Counted from the stretch's first letter, positions 1 to 10,058 are shown. The stretch: 64,000 bases of DNA from Polynucleobacter sp. HIN11 (GCF_030297675.1 NZ_AP028142.1:806001-870000), one strand, 5' to 3'. Numbers and translations: made by a program. The notes: a model not told the origin generated them from the letters alone.

Positions 1-812
1 AGGAGTATTACCAGGCTAATACCAAACTCTTTGAGTCTCCTGAGACCATCGATGTGGAGTTCCTGGTTCTCAAAGCCGATCCTAAAGAAGACGCTAAGGT
101 ATTTAATGACAAGGCTGATCAGTTCGCCAACATCACCTATGATCAAGCTGACAGTCTTAAACCAGCAGCGGATAAATTAAAGCTCTCCATTCAGTCGGCC
201 AAAGGGGTGGGGCGTAATGGTCAAGCGAGTCTTTCCAAAGATCATCCCATGAATGACCGACGCGTGGTGCAAGCGCTATTTAATGATGAAGCACTCAAGA
301 ACAAACGTAATATCGAAGCAGTACAAATTGCCCCTGGCACCTTTGTATCGGCGCGCGTAGTAACGTTCAACCCCTCTAAAGTTTTACCCTACAAAGAGGT
401 GAGTGCTGAAGTGCGCCGTCAATACAGTCTGAAGGCTGCCCAAAAACTAGCAGCCGAAGCAGCAGGCACGCGCTTTGAGGCCCTACAAAAGAACCCGAAT
501 GACACCAATGGTTTTGGTAAGCCAGTATGGGTCTCGCGTAATAAGCCAATCGATCTGATTGGCCCACAACTCGATGCGGTCATGGCGGTTGATCCAGCCA
601 AACTACCTGTCGTGGTATCTGCTCAAGGCTCGGATGGCGGAATCACTTTGTATCGCATTGATCAAGTGCGCCAACCACCAGCTGCAGACCCTAAAATGAG
701 AGCTGCACAAGCACAGCAAATGGAAGCTCTTGCAGCCCAAGCTGAGTTTGCAGCCTTCCTCAATCACATGCGCATCTTGGCGGATGTGAAGGTTATCAAT
801 CCTCTGAAGTAA
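1..812 (+). CDS. ppiD: Peptidyl-prolyl cis-trans isomerase PpiD, C-terminal part (5' truncated by window edge)
   Basis: The reading frame is open from base 3 to a TAA at 810-812, so the gene starts upstream of the window; 269 residues are visible. The first residues (EYYQANTKLFESPET) match the linker just before the parvulin domain of PpiD, a periplasmic, inner-membrane-anchored foldase that helps newly exported proteins. The visible part is alanine- and glutamine-rich, ends in a short helix and lacks the membrane anchor, which lies in the missing N-terminus. It converges on tesA with only three bases between the two stops. SurA-type foldases are the main alternative, but the long degenerate C-terminus favours PpiD. 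Confidence 0.75.
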   Translation, partial: EYYQANTKLFESPETIDVEFLVLKADPKEDAKVFNDKADQFANITYDQADSLKPAADKLKLSIQSAKGVGRNGQASLSKDHPMNDRRVVQALFNDEALKNKRNIEAVQIAPGTFVSARVVTFNPSKVLPYKEVSAEVRRQYSLKAAQKLAAEAAGTRFEALQKNPNDTNGFGKPVWVSRNKPIDLIGPQLDAVMAVDPAKLPVVVSAQGSDGGITLYRIDQVRQPPAADPKMRAAQAQQMEALAAQAEFAAFLNHMRILADVKVINPLK

Positions 813-815
813 TAA

Positions 816-1478
816 TCAATTGGTTTTAAGAAGCTCTCGATACGGTTCGAGAGCCTTCCAAACGTTGTTAAACAGGATTGGTTGTGCCTGTTCATTTGGA
901 TGAATCCGATCCGCCTGAAATAACTCAGGCCGGGTAGCGACACCCTCCAGAAAAAATGGCAGCAGGGGAACTTGCTCCGACTGCGATAGGGTTACAAATA
1001 ATCGCGCAAACTGTTTGGTGTATTCCTGACCATAATTGGGAGGGATTTGCATCCCTACGAGCAAGACCTCAGCACCACTTTTCTTACTCATCACGATCAT
1101 CTCTTTGAGGTTTTTCTGGGTAGCCGCGAGCGAGAGTCCTCGCAAGGCATCGTTGGCGCCAAGCTCAATAATCACTAAACGAGGTTTGATACGTTTTAAG
1201 AGATCTGGCAGACGACTTAAGCCACCTGCAGTGGTCTCACCGCTAATGCTGGCATTGGCAACTTGCCAAATACTGCCATCCTTACGTAATTGATTTTGGA
1301 GTAATCCCACCCAACCGGTGCCGCGTGGCAGTCCGTACTCTGCAGAAAGGCTATCGCCCAGAACGAGGAGTTGTGGAGTCGCGCTTGGGGTCTTAGCAGT
1401 TTGTGCCTGCACGGGTGCAGCACTGACGAGTAAGATGGAGGCCAATCCAACAATAAATTGTTTAAACAAAGGATTCAC
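816..1478 (-). CDS. tesA: Arylesterase / lysophospholipase, SGNH-hydrolase family (TesA-like)
   Basis: 220 residues from a GTG start (bases 1476-1478); an upstream in-frame extension would run into the divergent ABC gene. Residues 1-26 form a signal peptide ending VQAQ, so the enzyme is periplasmic. The nucleophile block GDSL is at about 41-44, the GAND block (oxyanion Asn) follows, and DRIHPNEQ near the C-terminus supplies the Asp-His pair. The family hydrolyses short acyl esters, thioesters and lysophospholipids. The gene is back to back with a YbbA-like ATPase, as tesA is with ybbA in E. coli. The start codon is the least certain element. Confidence 0.88.
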   Translation of the reverse strand: MNPLFKQFIVGLASILLVSAAPVQAQTAKTPSATPQLLVLGDSLSAEYGLPRGTGWVGLLQNQLRKDGSIWQVANASISGETTAGGLSRLPDLLKRIKPRLVIIELGANDALRGLSLAATQKNLKEMIVMSKKSGAEVLLVGMQIPPNYGQEYTKQFARLFVTLSQSEQVPLLPFFLEGVATRPELFQADRIHPNEQAQPILFNNVWKALEPYRELLKTN

Positions 1479-1479
1479 A

Positions 1480-2169
1480 TTGACTATTGTGCATGAATCT
1501 GCCCCAGTCTTGCAGGCCAAAGGTGTAGGTAAAACGGTTCAGACCAGTGATGGGCTGCTTGCCATTTTGCAGGATATTAATTTCACGATTCGATCAGGAG
1601 AGTCGGTTGCCATCGTGGGAGCATCGGGATCTGGTAAGAGCACACTGTTGGGATTGATGGCTGGCCTAGATCTACCCACGAGCGGCTCGATTGAGCTTAT
1701 GGAACAGGATCTTGGTCGATTAGATGAAGACGGTCGAGCAAAGCTCAGGGGTCAGTTCGTGGGCTTTGTGTTTCAGTCCTTTCAGCTAGTACCGCATCTC
1801 AATGCCCTCGAGAACGTCATGCTGCCTTTGGAGATCCGCGGTACGCCCCTCTCTCAAGCACGTGAGCTCGCAGCCGATTGCCTCGCACGCGTCGGTTTAT
1901 CGCAACGCTTAATGCATTACCCAAAAACCTTATCCGGTGGTGAACAACAACGCGTAGCCTTAGCCCGTGCATTTGTGAGCGAGCCATCCATTCTGTTTGC
2001 CGATGAGCCCACTGGTAGTTTGGATGAGGCTAGCGGTTCCAAAGTCATTGAGCTCCTTTTTGAGCTCAACCGCGAGAACGGCTCCACATTAATCCTAGTA
2101 ACCCATGACCCTCAACTCGCAAGGCGCTGCAGCCGTCAGTTAACCCTGCAAGGTGGTCGTCTGGTCTAA
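1480..2169 (+). CDS. ABC transporter ATP-binding protein, YbbA/LolD type
   Basis: 229 residues from a TTG at 1480 (GTG at 1489 is an alternative); only one base separates it from the divergent tesA start. Walker A (GASGSGKST) lies at about 47-55, the signature LSGGEQQR follows, and Walker B is ILFADEPTGSLD. Q-loop and H-loop (VTHD) are present. The family is the MacB/LolD/YbbA group of ATPases that drive non-transporting mechanotransmission permeases or lipoprotein release. The neighbourhood with tesA points to YbbA, but no YbbP-type permease follows: the next gene is purL. The partner must be encoded elsewhere or be absent. Confidence 0.85.
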   Translation: MTIVHESAPVLQAKGVGKTVQTSDGLLAILQDINFTIRSGESVAIVGASGSGKSTLLGLMAGLDLPTSGSIELMEQDLGRLDEDGRAKLRGQFVGFVFQSFQLVPHLNALENVMLPLEIRGTPLSQARELAADCLARVGLSQRLMHYPKTLSGGEQQRVALARAFVSEPSILFADEPTGSLDEASGSKVIELLFELNRENGSTLILVTHDPQLARRCSRQLTLQGGRLV

Positions 2170-2195
2170 AACAAGGACTGGGGTCGCTGGGATCT

Positions 2196-2201
2196 TATAA
2201 T
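2196..2201 (+). promoter_or_regulatory. Perfect -10 hexamer placed for a leaderless purL transcript
   Basis: TATAAT ends six bases before the purL ATG at 2208, so a start site at the usual distance would fall on the A of the ATG. There is no Shine-Dalgarno sequence in the six-base gap and no convincing -35 at 16-18 bp. This is seen directly; promoter activity is inferred. Confidence 0.4.
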
Positions 2202-2207
2202 TACACG

Positions 2208-5200
2208 ATGTCCTTTTTCCGTTGTCTGCCCGGGGCCGATGCCCTCTCTGTATTCCGTCAACAACGGCTTCTGAGTTACCTCCATCAGGAAGGGATTGAA
2301 CTTCAGTCGATTCATGCTCAGTATCTCCATTTTGTATGGTCTGCGAATGAACTAACTAGCGATGAGCTCGCGACCCTCGAGGCACTACTGCAGTATGGTG
2401 AACCATTTGAAGCAAAAGCAGCGCCTAATCGTGCGATCGTGATTCCACGCTTTGGCACGGTTTCTCCGTGGGCAAGTAAGGCGACGGATATCGCACATCA
2501 GTGCGGATTAAAAGTCCTTCGAATTGAACGCGGTATTCGTTACCAATGGAGCGCAAAACGCACGCTCAACCCAGAACAAGAACGTATTCTCCACGCCAGC
2601 CTGTTTGATCGCATGACCGAGGTCATCATTGCTTCCCCAGATGAGGCGAACGCCCTCTATCAAACCTTACCCGATCGCCCATTCACCCGTATTGATGTCA
2701 TTGGTTTGGGTCAAAAGGCACTGGATGATGCAAACCAATCGCTCGGCTTAGCACTCTCTACCGATGAGATCGCTTATCTCGAAGAGAACTTCAAGCGCTT
2801 AGGTCGCAATCCTAGCGATGTTGAGTTGATCATGTTTGCCCAGGCAAATAGTGAACACTGCCGCCACAAAATCTTTAATGCGAGTTGGACAATCGATGGA
2901 AAGGCGCAAGAACACTCACTCTTTGCCATGATTCGGAACACGCACCGCTTGCAACCCAAAGGGACAGTAGTGGCTTACTCGGATAACTCGGCCATTATGG
3001 AAGGGTGCGAAGCGGATGTATGGAGCTCCTCGGGCCCCGCAGGGCAATACCACACGAAGCGAGCCTTAGTACACACCTTAATGAAGGTTGAGACCCACAA
3101 CCATCCCACTGCGATTGCTCCGTTCCAGGGGGCGGCTACAGGATCGGGTGGAGAGATCCGTGATGAGGGCGCAACCGGTATTGGTGGCAAACCCAAAGCA
3201 GGTCTTACTGGGTTTTCGGTATCGAACTTACATATTCCTGGAACGAACTTGCCATGGGAGCAAAAGCCCTACGGCAAACCAGAGCGAATCGCGACCCCCT
3301 TACAAATCATGATCGATGGCCCATTGGGTGGCGCCGCCTTTAATAACGAGTTTGGTCGCCCTAATCTGGGAGGGTATTTCAGGGTCTTTGAGCAAACGAT
3401 TGCAGGCAAGCGCCGCGGTTATCACAAGCCCATCATGATCGCGGGCGGGATTGGTGCGATTGAAGACATTCACACCCATAAGAAAACCATTCTAGATGGC
3501 GATCTGCTGATTCAGTTGGGTGGCCCAGGGATGCGCATTGGTATGGGTGGTGGCACAGCAAGCTCCATGGCAACCGGGACCAACACCGCCGATCTTGATT
3601 TTGACTCCGTACAGCGTGGCAACCCCGAGATTGAGCGTCGTGCGCAAGAGGTGATTAATCAATGCCGAGCATTAGGGGAGAACAACCCCATTGTGTCAAT
3701 CCATGATGTCGGAGCAGGTGGTTTATCGAATGCATTTCCTGAGCTCGCCGATAGCGCCAAGCTTGGTGCGCAATTTGAGCTACGCAACATTCCGCTGGAA
3801 GAGAGCGGTATGAGTCCTGCCGAGATCTGGTGCAATGAATCGCAAGAGCGGTATGTGATTGCGATCCACGCTAAAGACCTTGAGCGCTTTGCCGGTCTTT
3901 GCGAGCGGGAGCGTTGCCCTTATGCCGTCGTGGGCCACACCACGCAAGAGCGTCAACTGCAATTGCACGATCAGCAGCAAAGCGCCAACCCAGATCAACA
4001 ATATCCAATTGATATGCCCATGGAGGTGCTCCTAGGTAAGCCTCCTAAAATGCACCGTGATGTAGAAAGTACGCACGAGCAGTTTGCCCCCATCAATTGC
4101 AATGAGATTGATCTCAAAGTGGCGATTGAGGCGGTATTACAACAACCAACGGTAGCCAGTAAATCATTCTTAATCACGATCGGGGATCGCACCGTAGGAG
4201 GCTTGAACTCGCGGGACCCATTTGTGGGTCCATGGCAAGTACCGGTAGCTGATTGCGCGGTCACCACGATGGACTATCAGGGCTATCGTGGAGAGGCGAT
4301 GAGTATGGGTGAGCGCACCCCCGTGGCTCTCTTTAATGCGCCAGCAGCAGCCAAGATGGCGGTGGGTGAAGCCATCACGAATATTCTGGCAGCAGATGTC
4401 CGAGGGATTGAAGACATTAAGCTCTCAGCGAACTGGATGGCCGCCTGTGGTCAAGCGGGCGAGGATGCCAAACTCTTTACCTCAGTCGAGGCGGTCGGCA
4501 TGGAACTTTGTCCGGCCTTAGGAATCTCGATCCCAGTGGGGAAAGATTCTTTATCAATGGCCACGACCTGGCAGGATCAGAATCAAACCAAACAAGTGAT
4601 TGCACCGGTCTCACTAATCATCTCAGCGTTTGCCCCAGTGCAAGATGTTCGTAAAACACTCACACCGCAGCTCAACACCGAGATCGCAGATACCGAGCTG
4701 ATTCTGATTGATCTAGGGTGTAATCAAAATCGCATGGCAGGTAGCATTCTTACCCAAGTGTTTGATCAAACCGATTCTGAGGCACCCTCCGTTGACAGAC
4801 CTGAGGTCCTCAAAGGATTTGCCAACGCGATTACACAACTGCGTTCCAAACAAATGGTCTTGGCCTATCACGACCGTTCGGACGGAGGACTCCTCGCCTG
4901 TATTGCCGAGATGGCCTTTGCTACTCACCGCGGTATTTCGATCAATGTTGATCTACTTTGCATTGATGCGCGGACCGAACAAGATTATGGTGATGCGAAG
5001 AACTGGGCTAGCCAAGTGAGTGGTCGACGCCACGAGCAAACCATACGGGCACTCTTTAATGAAGAGCTTGGAGTGGTCATTCAGATTGAACGGTCCCAGC
5101 GTGATCAGGTATTTGCTATCTTGCGAGAGCAGGGCATCAGTGCCTATAGCCATGTGATTGGCAAAGCCAATCAAAACGACACCCTAGAGATCTGGCGCGA

Positions 5201-6194
5201 TGCCAAATGTATCTATACAGAGAGCCGCATCACCTTGCAAAAACTTTGGCAAAACACCAGCTATCAAATTGCTCGCCTGCGCGATAACCCCGAATGCGTC
5301 GATAGTGAGTTCAATGCCTTAGATGACGCCAAGGACCCGGGTATGAGCCCGAAACTCACGTTTGATCCCAGTAAAAATATCAGTGCGCCATATCTCCAAC
5401 AAGTAAGTCGTCCAAAGATCGCAATCTTGCGCGAGCAAGGCGTGAACTCGCATCTGGAGATGGCGTATGCGATGGATCTTGCCGGCTTCGCCACGCATGA
5501 TGTACATATGAGCGATTTACTGGCTGGCAGAGCCCATCTGAAGGACTTTCAAGGCTTAGTAGCCTGCGGTGGATTTAGCTACGGCGATGTATTGGGAGCG
5601 GGTGAGGGTTGGGCAAAGACCATTTTGTTTAACCAGATGCTCAGTGATCAGTTCAAGGCATTTTTCAATCGCTCGGACAGCTTTGCCTTGGGTGTTTGCA
5701 ATGGCTGTCAGATGATGAGTAATTTATCGAAACTCATTCCGGGGGCGGATGCGTGGCCGAAGTTCACGCGTAATCAATCGGAGCAATACGAAGCGCGTTT
5801 GGTGATGGTGGAAGTATTGGATTCACCATCATTATTCTTTCAAGGGATGGAAGGCAGTCATTTACCCATCGCAGTAGCGCATGGTGAAGGGTATGCCAAC
5901 TTTAAACACCAAGGTAATTATCAGCAGATTGAATCCAATCACTTAGCAGCCATGCGTTTTATTGATCACTACGGTAATCCAACTGAATGCTATCCCTTTA
6001 ATCCCAATGGCTCACCCCATGGACTCACCAGCGTAACGACTGCTGATGGCCGCTTTACCGTGATGATGCCGCACCCCGAGCGCGTCTTCAGAAATGTGCA
6101 AATGAGTTGGTATCCCAAGCAATGGAACCAAAACGCCGATGGCGCAAGCCCTTGGTTACGCATGTTCCGTAATGCCCGTGTTTGGGTGAACTAG
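2208..6194 (+). CDS. purL: Phosphoribosylformylglycinamidine synthase, single-chain (PurL)
   Basis: 1328 residues, the usual length of the large single-chain enzyme of Proteobacteria. It makes formylglycinamidine ribonucleotide from FGAR, glutamine and ATP in purine synthesis. Order: PurS-like N-terminal domain, linker, two AIRS-type halves (the METHNHPTAIAPFQGAATGSGG block at about 295-317 marks the active site), then a class I glutamine amidotransferase with the nucleophile in GVCNGCQMM near residue 1163 and the His-Glu pair in MMPHPERVFR. The start is fixed by the -10 box just upstream and the conserved first residues. The downstream spermidine-synthase-like gene starts immediately after the stop. 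Confidence 0.97.
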   Translation: MSFFRCLPGADALSVFRQQRLLSYLHQEGIELQSIHAQYLHFVWSANELTSDELATLEALLQYGEPFEAKAAPNRAIVIPRFGTVSPWASKATDIAHQCGLKVLRIERGIRYQWSAKRTLNPEQERILHASLFDRMTEVIIASPDEANALYQTLPDRPFTRIDVIGLGQKALDDANQSLGLALSTDEIAYLEENFKRLGRNPSDVELIMFAQANSEHCRHKIFNASWTIDGKAQEHSLFAMIRNTHRLQPKGTVVAYSDNSAIMEGCEADVWSSSGPAGQYHTKRALVHTLMKVETHNHPTAIAPFQGAATGSGGEIRDEGATGIGGKPKAGLTGFSVSNLHIPGTNLPWEQKPYGKPERIATPLQIMIDGPLGGAAFNNEFGRPNLGGYFRVFEQTIAGKRRGYHKPIMIAGGIGAIEDIHTHKKTILDGDLLIQLGGPGMRIGMGGGTASSMATGTNTADLDFDSVQRGNPEIERRAQEVINQCRALGENNPIVSIHDVGAGGLSNAFPELADSAKLGAQFELRNIPLEESGMSPAEIWCNESQERYVIAIHAKDLERFAGLCERERCPYAVVGHTTQERQLQLHDQQQSANPDQQYPIDMPMEVLLGKPPKMHRDVESTHEQFAPINCNEIDLKVAIEAVLQQPTVASKSFLITIGDRTVGGLNSRDPFVGPWQVPVADCAVTTMDYQGYRGEAMSMGERTPVALFNAPAAAKMAVGEAITNILAADVRGIEDIKLSANWMAACGQAGEDAKLFTSVEAVGMELCPALGISIPVGKDSLSMATTWQDQNQTKQVIAPVSLIISAFAPVQDVRKTLTPQLNTEIADTELILIDLGCNQNRMAGSILTQVFDQTDSEAPSVDRPEVLKGFANAITQLRSKQMVLAYHDRSDGGLLACIAEMAFATHRGISINVDLLCIDARTEQDYGDAKNWASQVSGRRHEQTIRALFNEELGVVIQIERSQRDQVFAILREQGISAYSHVIGKANQNDTLEIWRDAKCIYTESRITLQKLWQNTSYQIARLRDNPECVDSEFNALDDAKDPGMSPKLTFDPSKNISAPYLQQVSRPKIAILREQGVNSHLEMAYAMDLAGFATHDVHMSDLLAGRAHLKDFQGLVACGGFSYGDVLGAGEGWAKTILFNQMLSDQFKAFFNRSDSFALGVCNGCQMMSNLSKLIPGADAWPKFTRNQSEQYEARLVMVEVLDSPSLFFQGMEGSHLPIAVAHGEGYANFKHQGNYQQIESNHLAAMRFIDHYGNPTECYPFNPNGSPHGLTSVTTADGRFTVMMPHPERVFRNVQMSWYPKQWNQNADGASPWLRMFRNARVWVN

Positions 6195-6971
6195 GTGGCC
6201 AGTAATAAAACTAAATTTCCCCCTGTGACATTCTCGGAGTCAGGCGGAATTCGTTATCTCCATCTTGGTACTCCATGGATCCAAGGCGCGATGCGCATTC
6301 GCGATCCAAATGAGATCTATCTCGAGTACTCGCAGCAAATGATGGCATGGTTACTCTTTTTGCAGAGTAAGCCCAAGATGCAGGTCGCGCAATTGGGCTT
6401 GGGTACTGGCTCACTCGCGAAGTTCACCTTAGAGCATTGTCCCGATGTTGTGAATACGGTTGTCGAGCTAAACCCCGCAGTCATCCTGGCGGCGAGAACG
6501 ATGTTTGCTTTACCCGACGACCATACGAAGCTACGAGTTCTACAGGAGGATGCCTTAGCCTTTGTGAATAACAAACGGCATCAGCAGCAGTTCGACGTCT
6601 TGCAAGTGGATTTATATGATGCGGATGCCAAAGGTCCCGTCTTAAGTTCGCTCGAGTTTTATCAAGCCTGTTACCGAACCTTAAAGACAGTTGGGGTGAT
6701 GACCGTTAATCTGTTCTCACAACACAAAAGCTTTGACATTAATCTCAATCATATGTGTAAAGCCTTTCAGGGTAGGGTGCTGATATTCCCGGAATCGCAC
6801 GATTGCAATGCCGTCGCGATCGCTTTCAAAGGACCAATGATCAAAACTGATTGGGAGCATATTGTGCAGCGCGCAAAAATTATTGAGAAAACGACGGGAT
6901 TGCCAACCAAGTCTTGGGCAAATGGCTTACGGGCTGTGAATGCCCACCAAGAAGAGCGACTGGTTATTTAA
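6195..6971 (+). CDS. Spermidine synthase-like methyltransferase-fold protein
   Basis: 258 residues from a GTG directly abutting the purL stop, so probably co-transcribed. A Rossmann methyltransferase core is visible: the nucleotide-binding block QLGLGTGSLAKF at about 73-84, the acidic VELNP loop and a DVLQVDLYDADAKGP segment, as in spermidine/spermine synthases. The N-terminal beta-domain and the aspartates that hold polyamines in true SpeE enzymes are not obvious. I call the fold, not the reaction; it could act on a different aminopropyl acceptor or another small molecule. Confidence 0.7.
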   Translation: MASNKTKFPPVTFSESGGIRYLHLGTPWIQGAMRIRDPNEIYLEYSQQMMAWLLFLQSKPKMQVAQLGLGTGSLAKFTLEHCPDVVNTVVELNPAVILAARTMFALPDDHTKLRVLQEDALAFVNNKRHQQQFDVLQVDLYDADAKGPVLSSLEFYQACYRTLKTVGVMTVNLFSQHKSFDINLNHMCKAFQGRVLIFPESHDCNAVAIAFKGPMIKTDWEHIVQRAKIIEKTTGLPTKSWANGLRAVNAHQEERLVI

Positions 6972-7038
6972 ATAACACTTTTCTTTTACATGTTTAGGTG
7001 TAATATTCGCTTTACACAACCTTTGTGGGGTATTAGCG

Positions 7039-7293
7039 ATGACCGACACTACTTTTATTAGCCTTTTCATCCTCTTTGGCGCGTGTTTTGGGTTTATCAC
7101 CTATGAACAACGTCACTTATTTAGTGAGGGTCCTCATAAGGCAAAGGGCTCGGATGACAGCCCATTTGAGACCCGCACCTTTTGGGTCCTGCTATGCGCA
7201 TTACTCTGGCCAATCATGGTCGTTACCAGAGTCCACAGCGCTTGGATCATGCATAAACGCAGAAAACAAGCGAAGCCAGTCGCCTTACATTGA
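7039..7293 (+). CDS. Small two-helix membrane protein of unknown function
   Basis: 84 residues. A hydrophobic segment at about 5-20 and a second at about 50-64 (WVLLCALLWPIMVV) are separated by a charged loop; the tail is basic (HKRRKQAK), which predicts both ends on the cytoplasmic side. No family is recognised. The gene stands alone between the spermidine-synthase-like gene and the acnB terminator. Length, codon use and hydrophobic pattern support a real gene rather than a chance frame. Confidence 0.6.
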   Translation: MTDTTFISLFILFGACFGFITYEQRHLFSEGPHKAKGSDDSPFETRTFWVLLCALLWPIMVVTRVHSAWIMHKRRKQAKPVALH

Positions 7294-7327
7294 GATTTAA
7301 ATCATCACCGAAGAGTGAAAACTGAAA

Positions 7328-7358
7328 CAAAAAAGCCCAAGGCTAAAACCTTGGGCTT
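7328..7358 (-). terminator. Rho-independent terminator of acnB
   Basis: A 10-bp perfect stem, AAGCCCAAGG with CCTTGGGCTT, encloses a six-base loop at 7333-7358. On the minus strand the stem is followed by a T run (complement of the A run at 7328-7334). It lies 19 bases past the acnB stop. Confidence 0.85.
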
Positions 7359-7376
7359 AATCGTTTAAGGAAAGAC

Positions 7377-9962
7377 TTAAACACTGACGGTATCCGCAAC
7401 CTCACTAAAGTCTTTGATCTTGTCAAAATTCATATAGCGATACACATCATTGGCTTTGGCATTGACCGCTTGGAACTGTTCCAAGTACTCCGCCATGGTG
7501 GGTATGCGACCCAAGAGGGCGGCGACTGCAGCCAACTCCGCAGAGGCTAAATACACCCGCGTATCAATTCCTAAGCGATTAGGGAAGTTACGTGTCGATG
7601 TAGAAACCGCTGAGGCACCCTTGCGCATCTGCGCTTGATTGCCCATGCACAACGAACAACCTGGCGACTCCATGCGTGCACCCGTGCGACCCAAAATGCC
7701 GTAATAACCTTCCTCGGTAAGGATCATGGCATCCATCTTGGTGGGTGGCGCGATCCATAAGCGCGTTGGAATATCCGTTTTACCTTCGAGGATCTTGCCA
7801 GCCGCACGGAAGTGACCGATATTGGTCATGCACGAACCAATAAATACCTCATCGATCTTGTCACCTTGAACCTCCGAGAGATATTTGACATCATCGGGAT
7901 CGTTGGGGCAGGCCAAGATGGGTTCCTTGATCTCGTTCATATCGATCTCAATAATCTCAGCGTAATCTGCATTCTCATCGGCCTTGAGCAATTGTGGATT
8001 TGCAATCCAGTTCTCCATCGCCTTAATGCGACGCGCGAGCGTACGTTTATCTTCATAGCCATTCGCGATCATCCACTTCATGAGCGTAATGTTGGAGCGC
8101 ATGTACTCAATGATGGGCTCTTTGTTGAGATGCACAGTGCAACCACCGGCTGAGCGCTCGGCCGATGCATCGGAAAGTTCAAAGGCTTGCTCAACCTTGA
8201 GATCAGGCAGGCCCTCAATCTCGAGGATGCGACCCGAGAACACATTCTTCTTGCCTTTTTTCTCGACGGTGAGTAAGCCACGCTTAATCGCAAAGAGGGG
8301 AATGGCATTCACTAAGTCGCGCAATGTAATGCCAGGTTGCATTTGACCTTTAAAGCGAACCAAGACAGACTCGGGCATATCCAGAGGCATGACACCGGTG
8401 GCAGCCGCGAATGCGACCAGACCCGAGCCAGCGGGGAAGGAGATGCCAATTGGGAAACGAGTATGGCTATCACCACCCGTGCCACAGGTATCAGGTAATA
8501 ACAAGCGATTTAACCAACTGTGGATCACGCCATCGCCTGGGCGCAGTGAGACGCCGCCGCGATTGGTCATAAACGATGGCAGTTCATGATGGGTACGAAT
8601 ATCCACTGGCTTTGGATAGGCCGAGGTGTGGCAGAACGACTGCATCACTAAGTCTGCCGAGAACCCAAGGCAGGCGAGATCTTTGAGTTCATCGCGAGTC
8701 ATGGGGCCGGTTGTATCTTGCGAACCAACGGTGGTCATATGGGGCTCGCAGTAGGTACCGGGACGAACGCCTTGACCTTCTGGCAAGCCACAGGCACGAC
8801 CGACCATCTTCTGCGCCAAGCTAAAGCCCTTCTTGTTATCAGGTGGGCTAATCGGTACTCGGAACTCGGTCGATGCAGGTAAGCCCAGTGAGGCACGCGC
8901 CTTGGCGGTTAAGCCGCGACCAATGATGAGTGGAATACGACCGCCGGCGCGGACCTCATCGAGAATCACCGGTGACTTCAGGGTGAACTCCGCAATCACT
9001 TTGCCATCTTTGAGCACTTTGCCTTCATAGGGGCGAAGTTCAATGACATCGCCCATATTCATTTGATTGACATCGAGCTCAATTGGCAGGGCACCCGCAT
9101 CTTCCATGGTGTTAAAGAAGATCGGTGCAATCTTGCCACCTAAGCAAACGCCGCCAAAACGTTTATTGGGAACGAAGGGAATGTCTTGGCCAGTCCACCA
9201 AAGCACAGAGTTGGTAGCCGATTTACGAGACGATCCGGTACCTACGACATCGCCCACATAGGCAATTTGATGACCCTTTTGTTTAAGAGCCTCAATTTGT
9301 TTCATGGGGCCACGCACTCCAGCCTCATCAGGCTCAATACCCGGACGGGGGTTCTTGAGCATGACGGTCGCATGGAGCGGAATATCTGGACGGCTCCAAG
9401 CATCGGGGGCCGGGGAGAGGTCATCAGTATTGGTCTCACCAGTTACCTTGAAAACCGTGAGGGTCATGGACTCAGGGACGGCGGGGCGGCTGGTAAACCA
9501 CTCGGCATTCGCCCAGCTCTGAATAACAGCCTTAGCATTTGCATTACCTTTCTCTGCTAAGTCATTGACATCATTGAAGTAATCAAACATGAGTAAGGTT
9601 TTCTTGAGGGCTTCGGTCGCAGCAGCGCCACACTCCTTATCCTCAAGCAATTCAACTAATGGCTTGATGTTGTAGCCCCCAAGCATGGTGCCCAAGAGTT
9701 CGGTCGCTTTGACACGAGAAATCACGGGGGACTGCAGCTTACCTTTAGCAACCGCATCCAAAAACTCAGCTTTCACCTTAGCGGCTTCATCCACCCCAGC
9801 AGGCACACGATAGGTAATTAAATCAAGGAGTTGTGCCTCTAAACCCTTGGGAGGGTTTTGCAGCATTTTGACCAATTCAGCGGTTTGATCCTTGGTTAAT
9901 GGGAGGGCGGGGATGCCTTGCGCAGCACGTTCGGCTACATGGGATTGGTATGCGTCTAACAT
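7377..9962 (-). CDS. acnB: Aconitate hydratase B
   Basis: 861 residues, as in E. coli AcnB. It interconverts citrate and isocitrate in the TCA cycle and holds a [4Fe-4S] cluster. Domain order is that of AcnB: helical HEAT-like N-terminus, the swivel domain next (GDVVGTGSSRKSATNS), then the catalytic domains. Cluster ligands are visible as the Cys of GSCMTNIGHF and the pair in PGCSLCMGN near residues 769 and 772, the positions known in E. coli. Monocistronic with its own terminator; a small membrane-protein gene lies upstream in the same direction. Confidence 0.97.
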   Translation of the reverse strand: MLDAYQSHVAERAAQGIPALPLTKDQTAELVKMLQNPPKGLEAQLLDLITYRVPAGVDEAAKVKAEFLDAVAKGKLQSPVISRVKATELLGTMLGGYNIKPLVELLEDKECGAAATEALKKTLLMFDYFNDVNDLAEKGNANAKAVIQSWANAEWFTSRPAVPESMTLTVFKVTGETNTDDLSPAPDAWSRPDIPLHATVMLKNPRPGIEPDEAGVRGPMKQIEALKQKGHQIAYVGDVVGTGSSRKSATNSVLWWTGQDIPFVPNKRFGGVCLGGKIAPIFFNTMEDAGALPIELDVNQMNMGDVIELRPYEGKVLKDGKVIAEFTLKSPVILDEVRAGGRIPLIIGRGLTAKARASLGLPASTEFRVPISPPDNKKGFSLAQKMVGRACGLPEGQGVRPGTYCEPHMTTVGSQDTTGPMTRDELKDLACLGFSADLVMQSFCHTSAYPKPVDIRTHHELPSFMTNRGGVSLRPGDGVIHSWLNRLLLPDTCGTGGDSHTRFPIGISFPAGSGLVAFAAATGVMPLDMPESVLVRFKGQMQPGITLRDLVNAIPLFAIKRGLLTVEKKGKKNVFSGRILEIEGLPDLKVEQAFELSDASAERSAGGCTVHLNKEPIIEYMRSNITLMKWMIANGYEDKRTLARRIKAMENWIANPQLLKADENADYAEIIEIDMNEIKEPILACPNDPDDVKYLSEVQGDKIDEVFIGSCMTNIGHFRAAGKILEGKTDIPTRLWIAPPTKMDAMILTEEGYYGILGRTGARMESPGCSLCMGNQAQMRKGASAVSTSTRNFPNRLGIDTRVYLASAELAAVAALLGRIPTMAEYLEQFQAVNAKANDVYRYMNFDKIKDFSEVADTVSV

Positions 9963-10058
9963 AAGATTCCTGATCAGAAGTGGGCCAAAAGAACAGGCTA
10001 TATTGTAAAACTTTACTGACAGCGGATCTAGTGAAAATACCCCTAATCCGCCTGATAT

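Noticed and set aside
7812..8153. Long open frames opposite acnB, purL, eno and soeA
   Set aside because: They are antisense shadows of high-quality genes; their products show no motifs, signal peptides or membrane segments.
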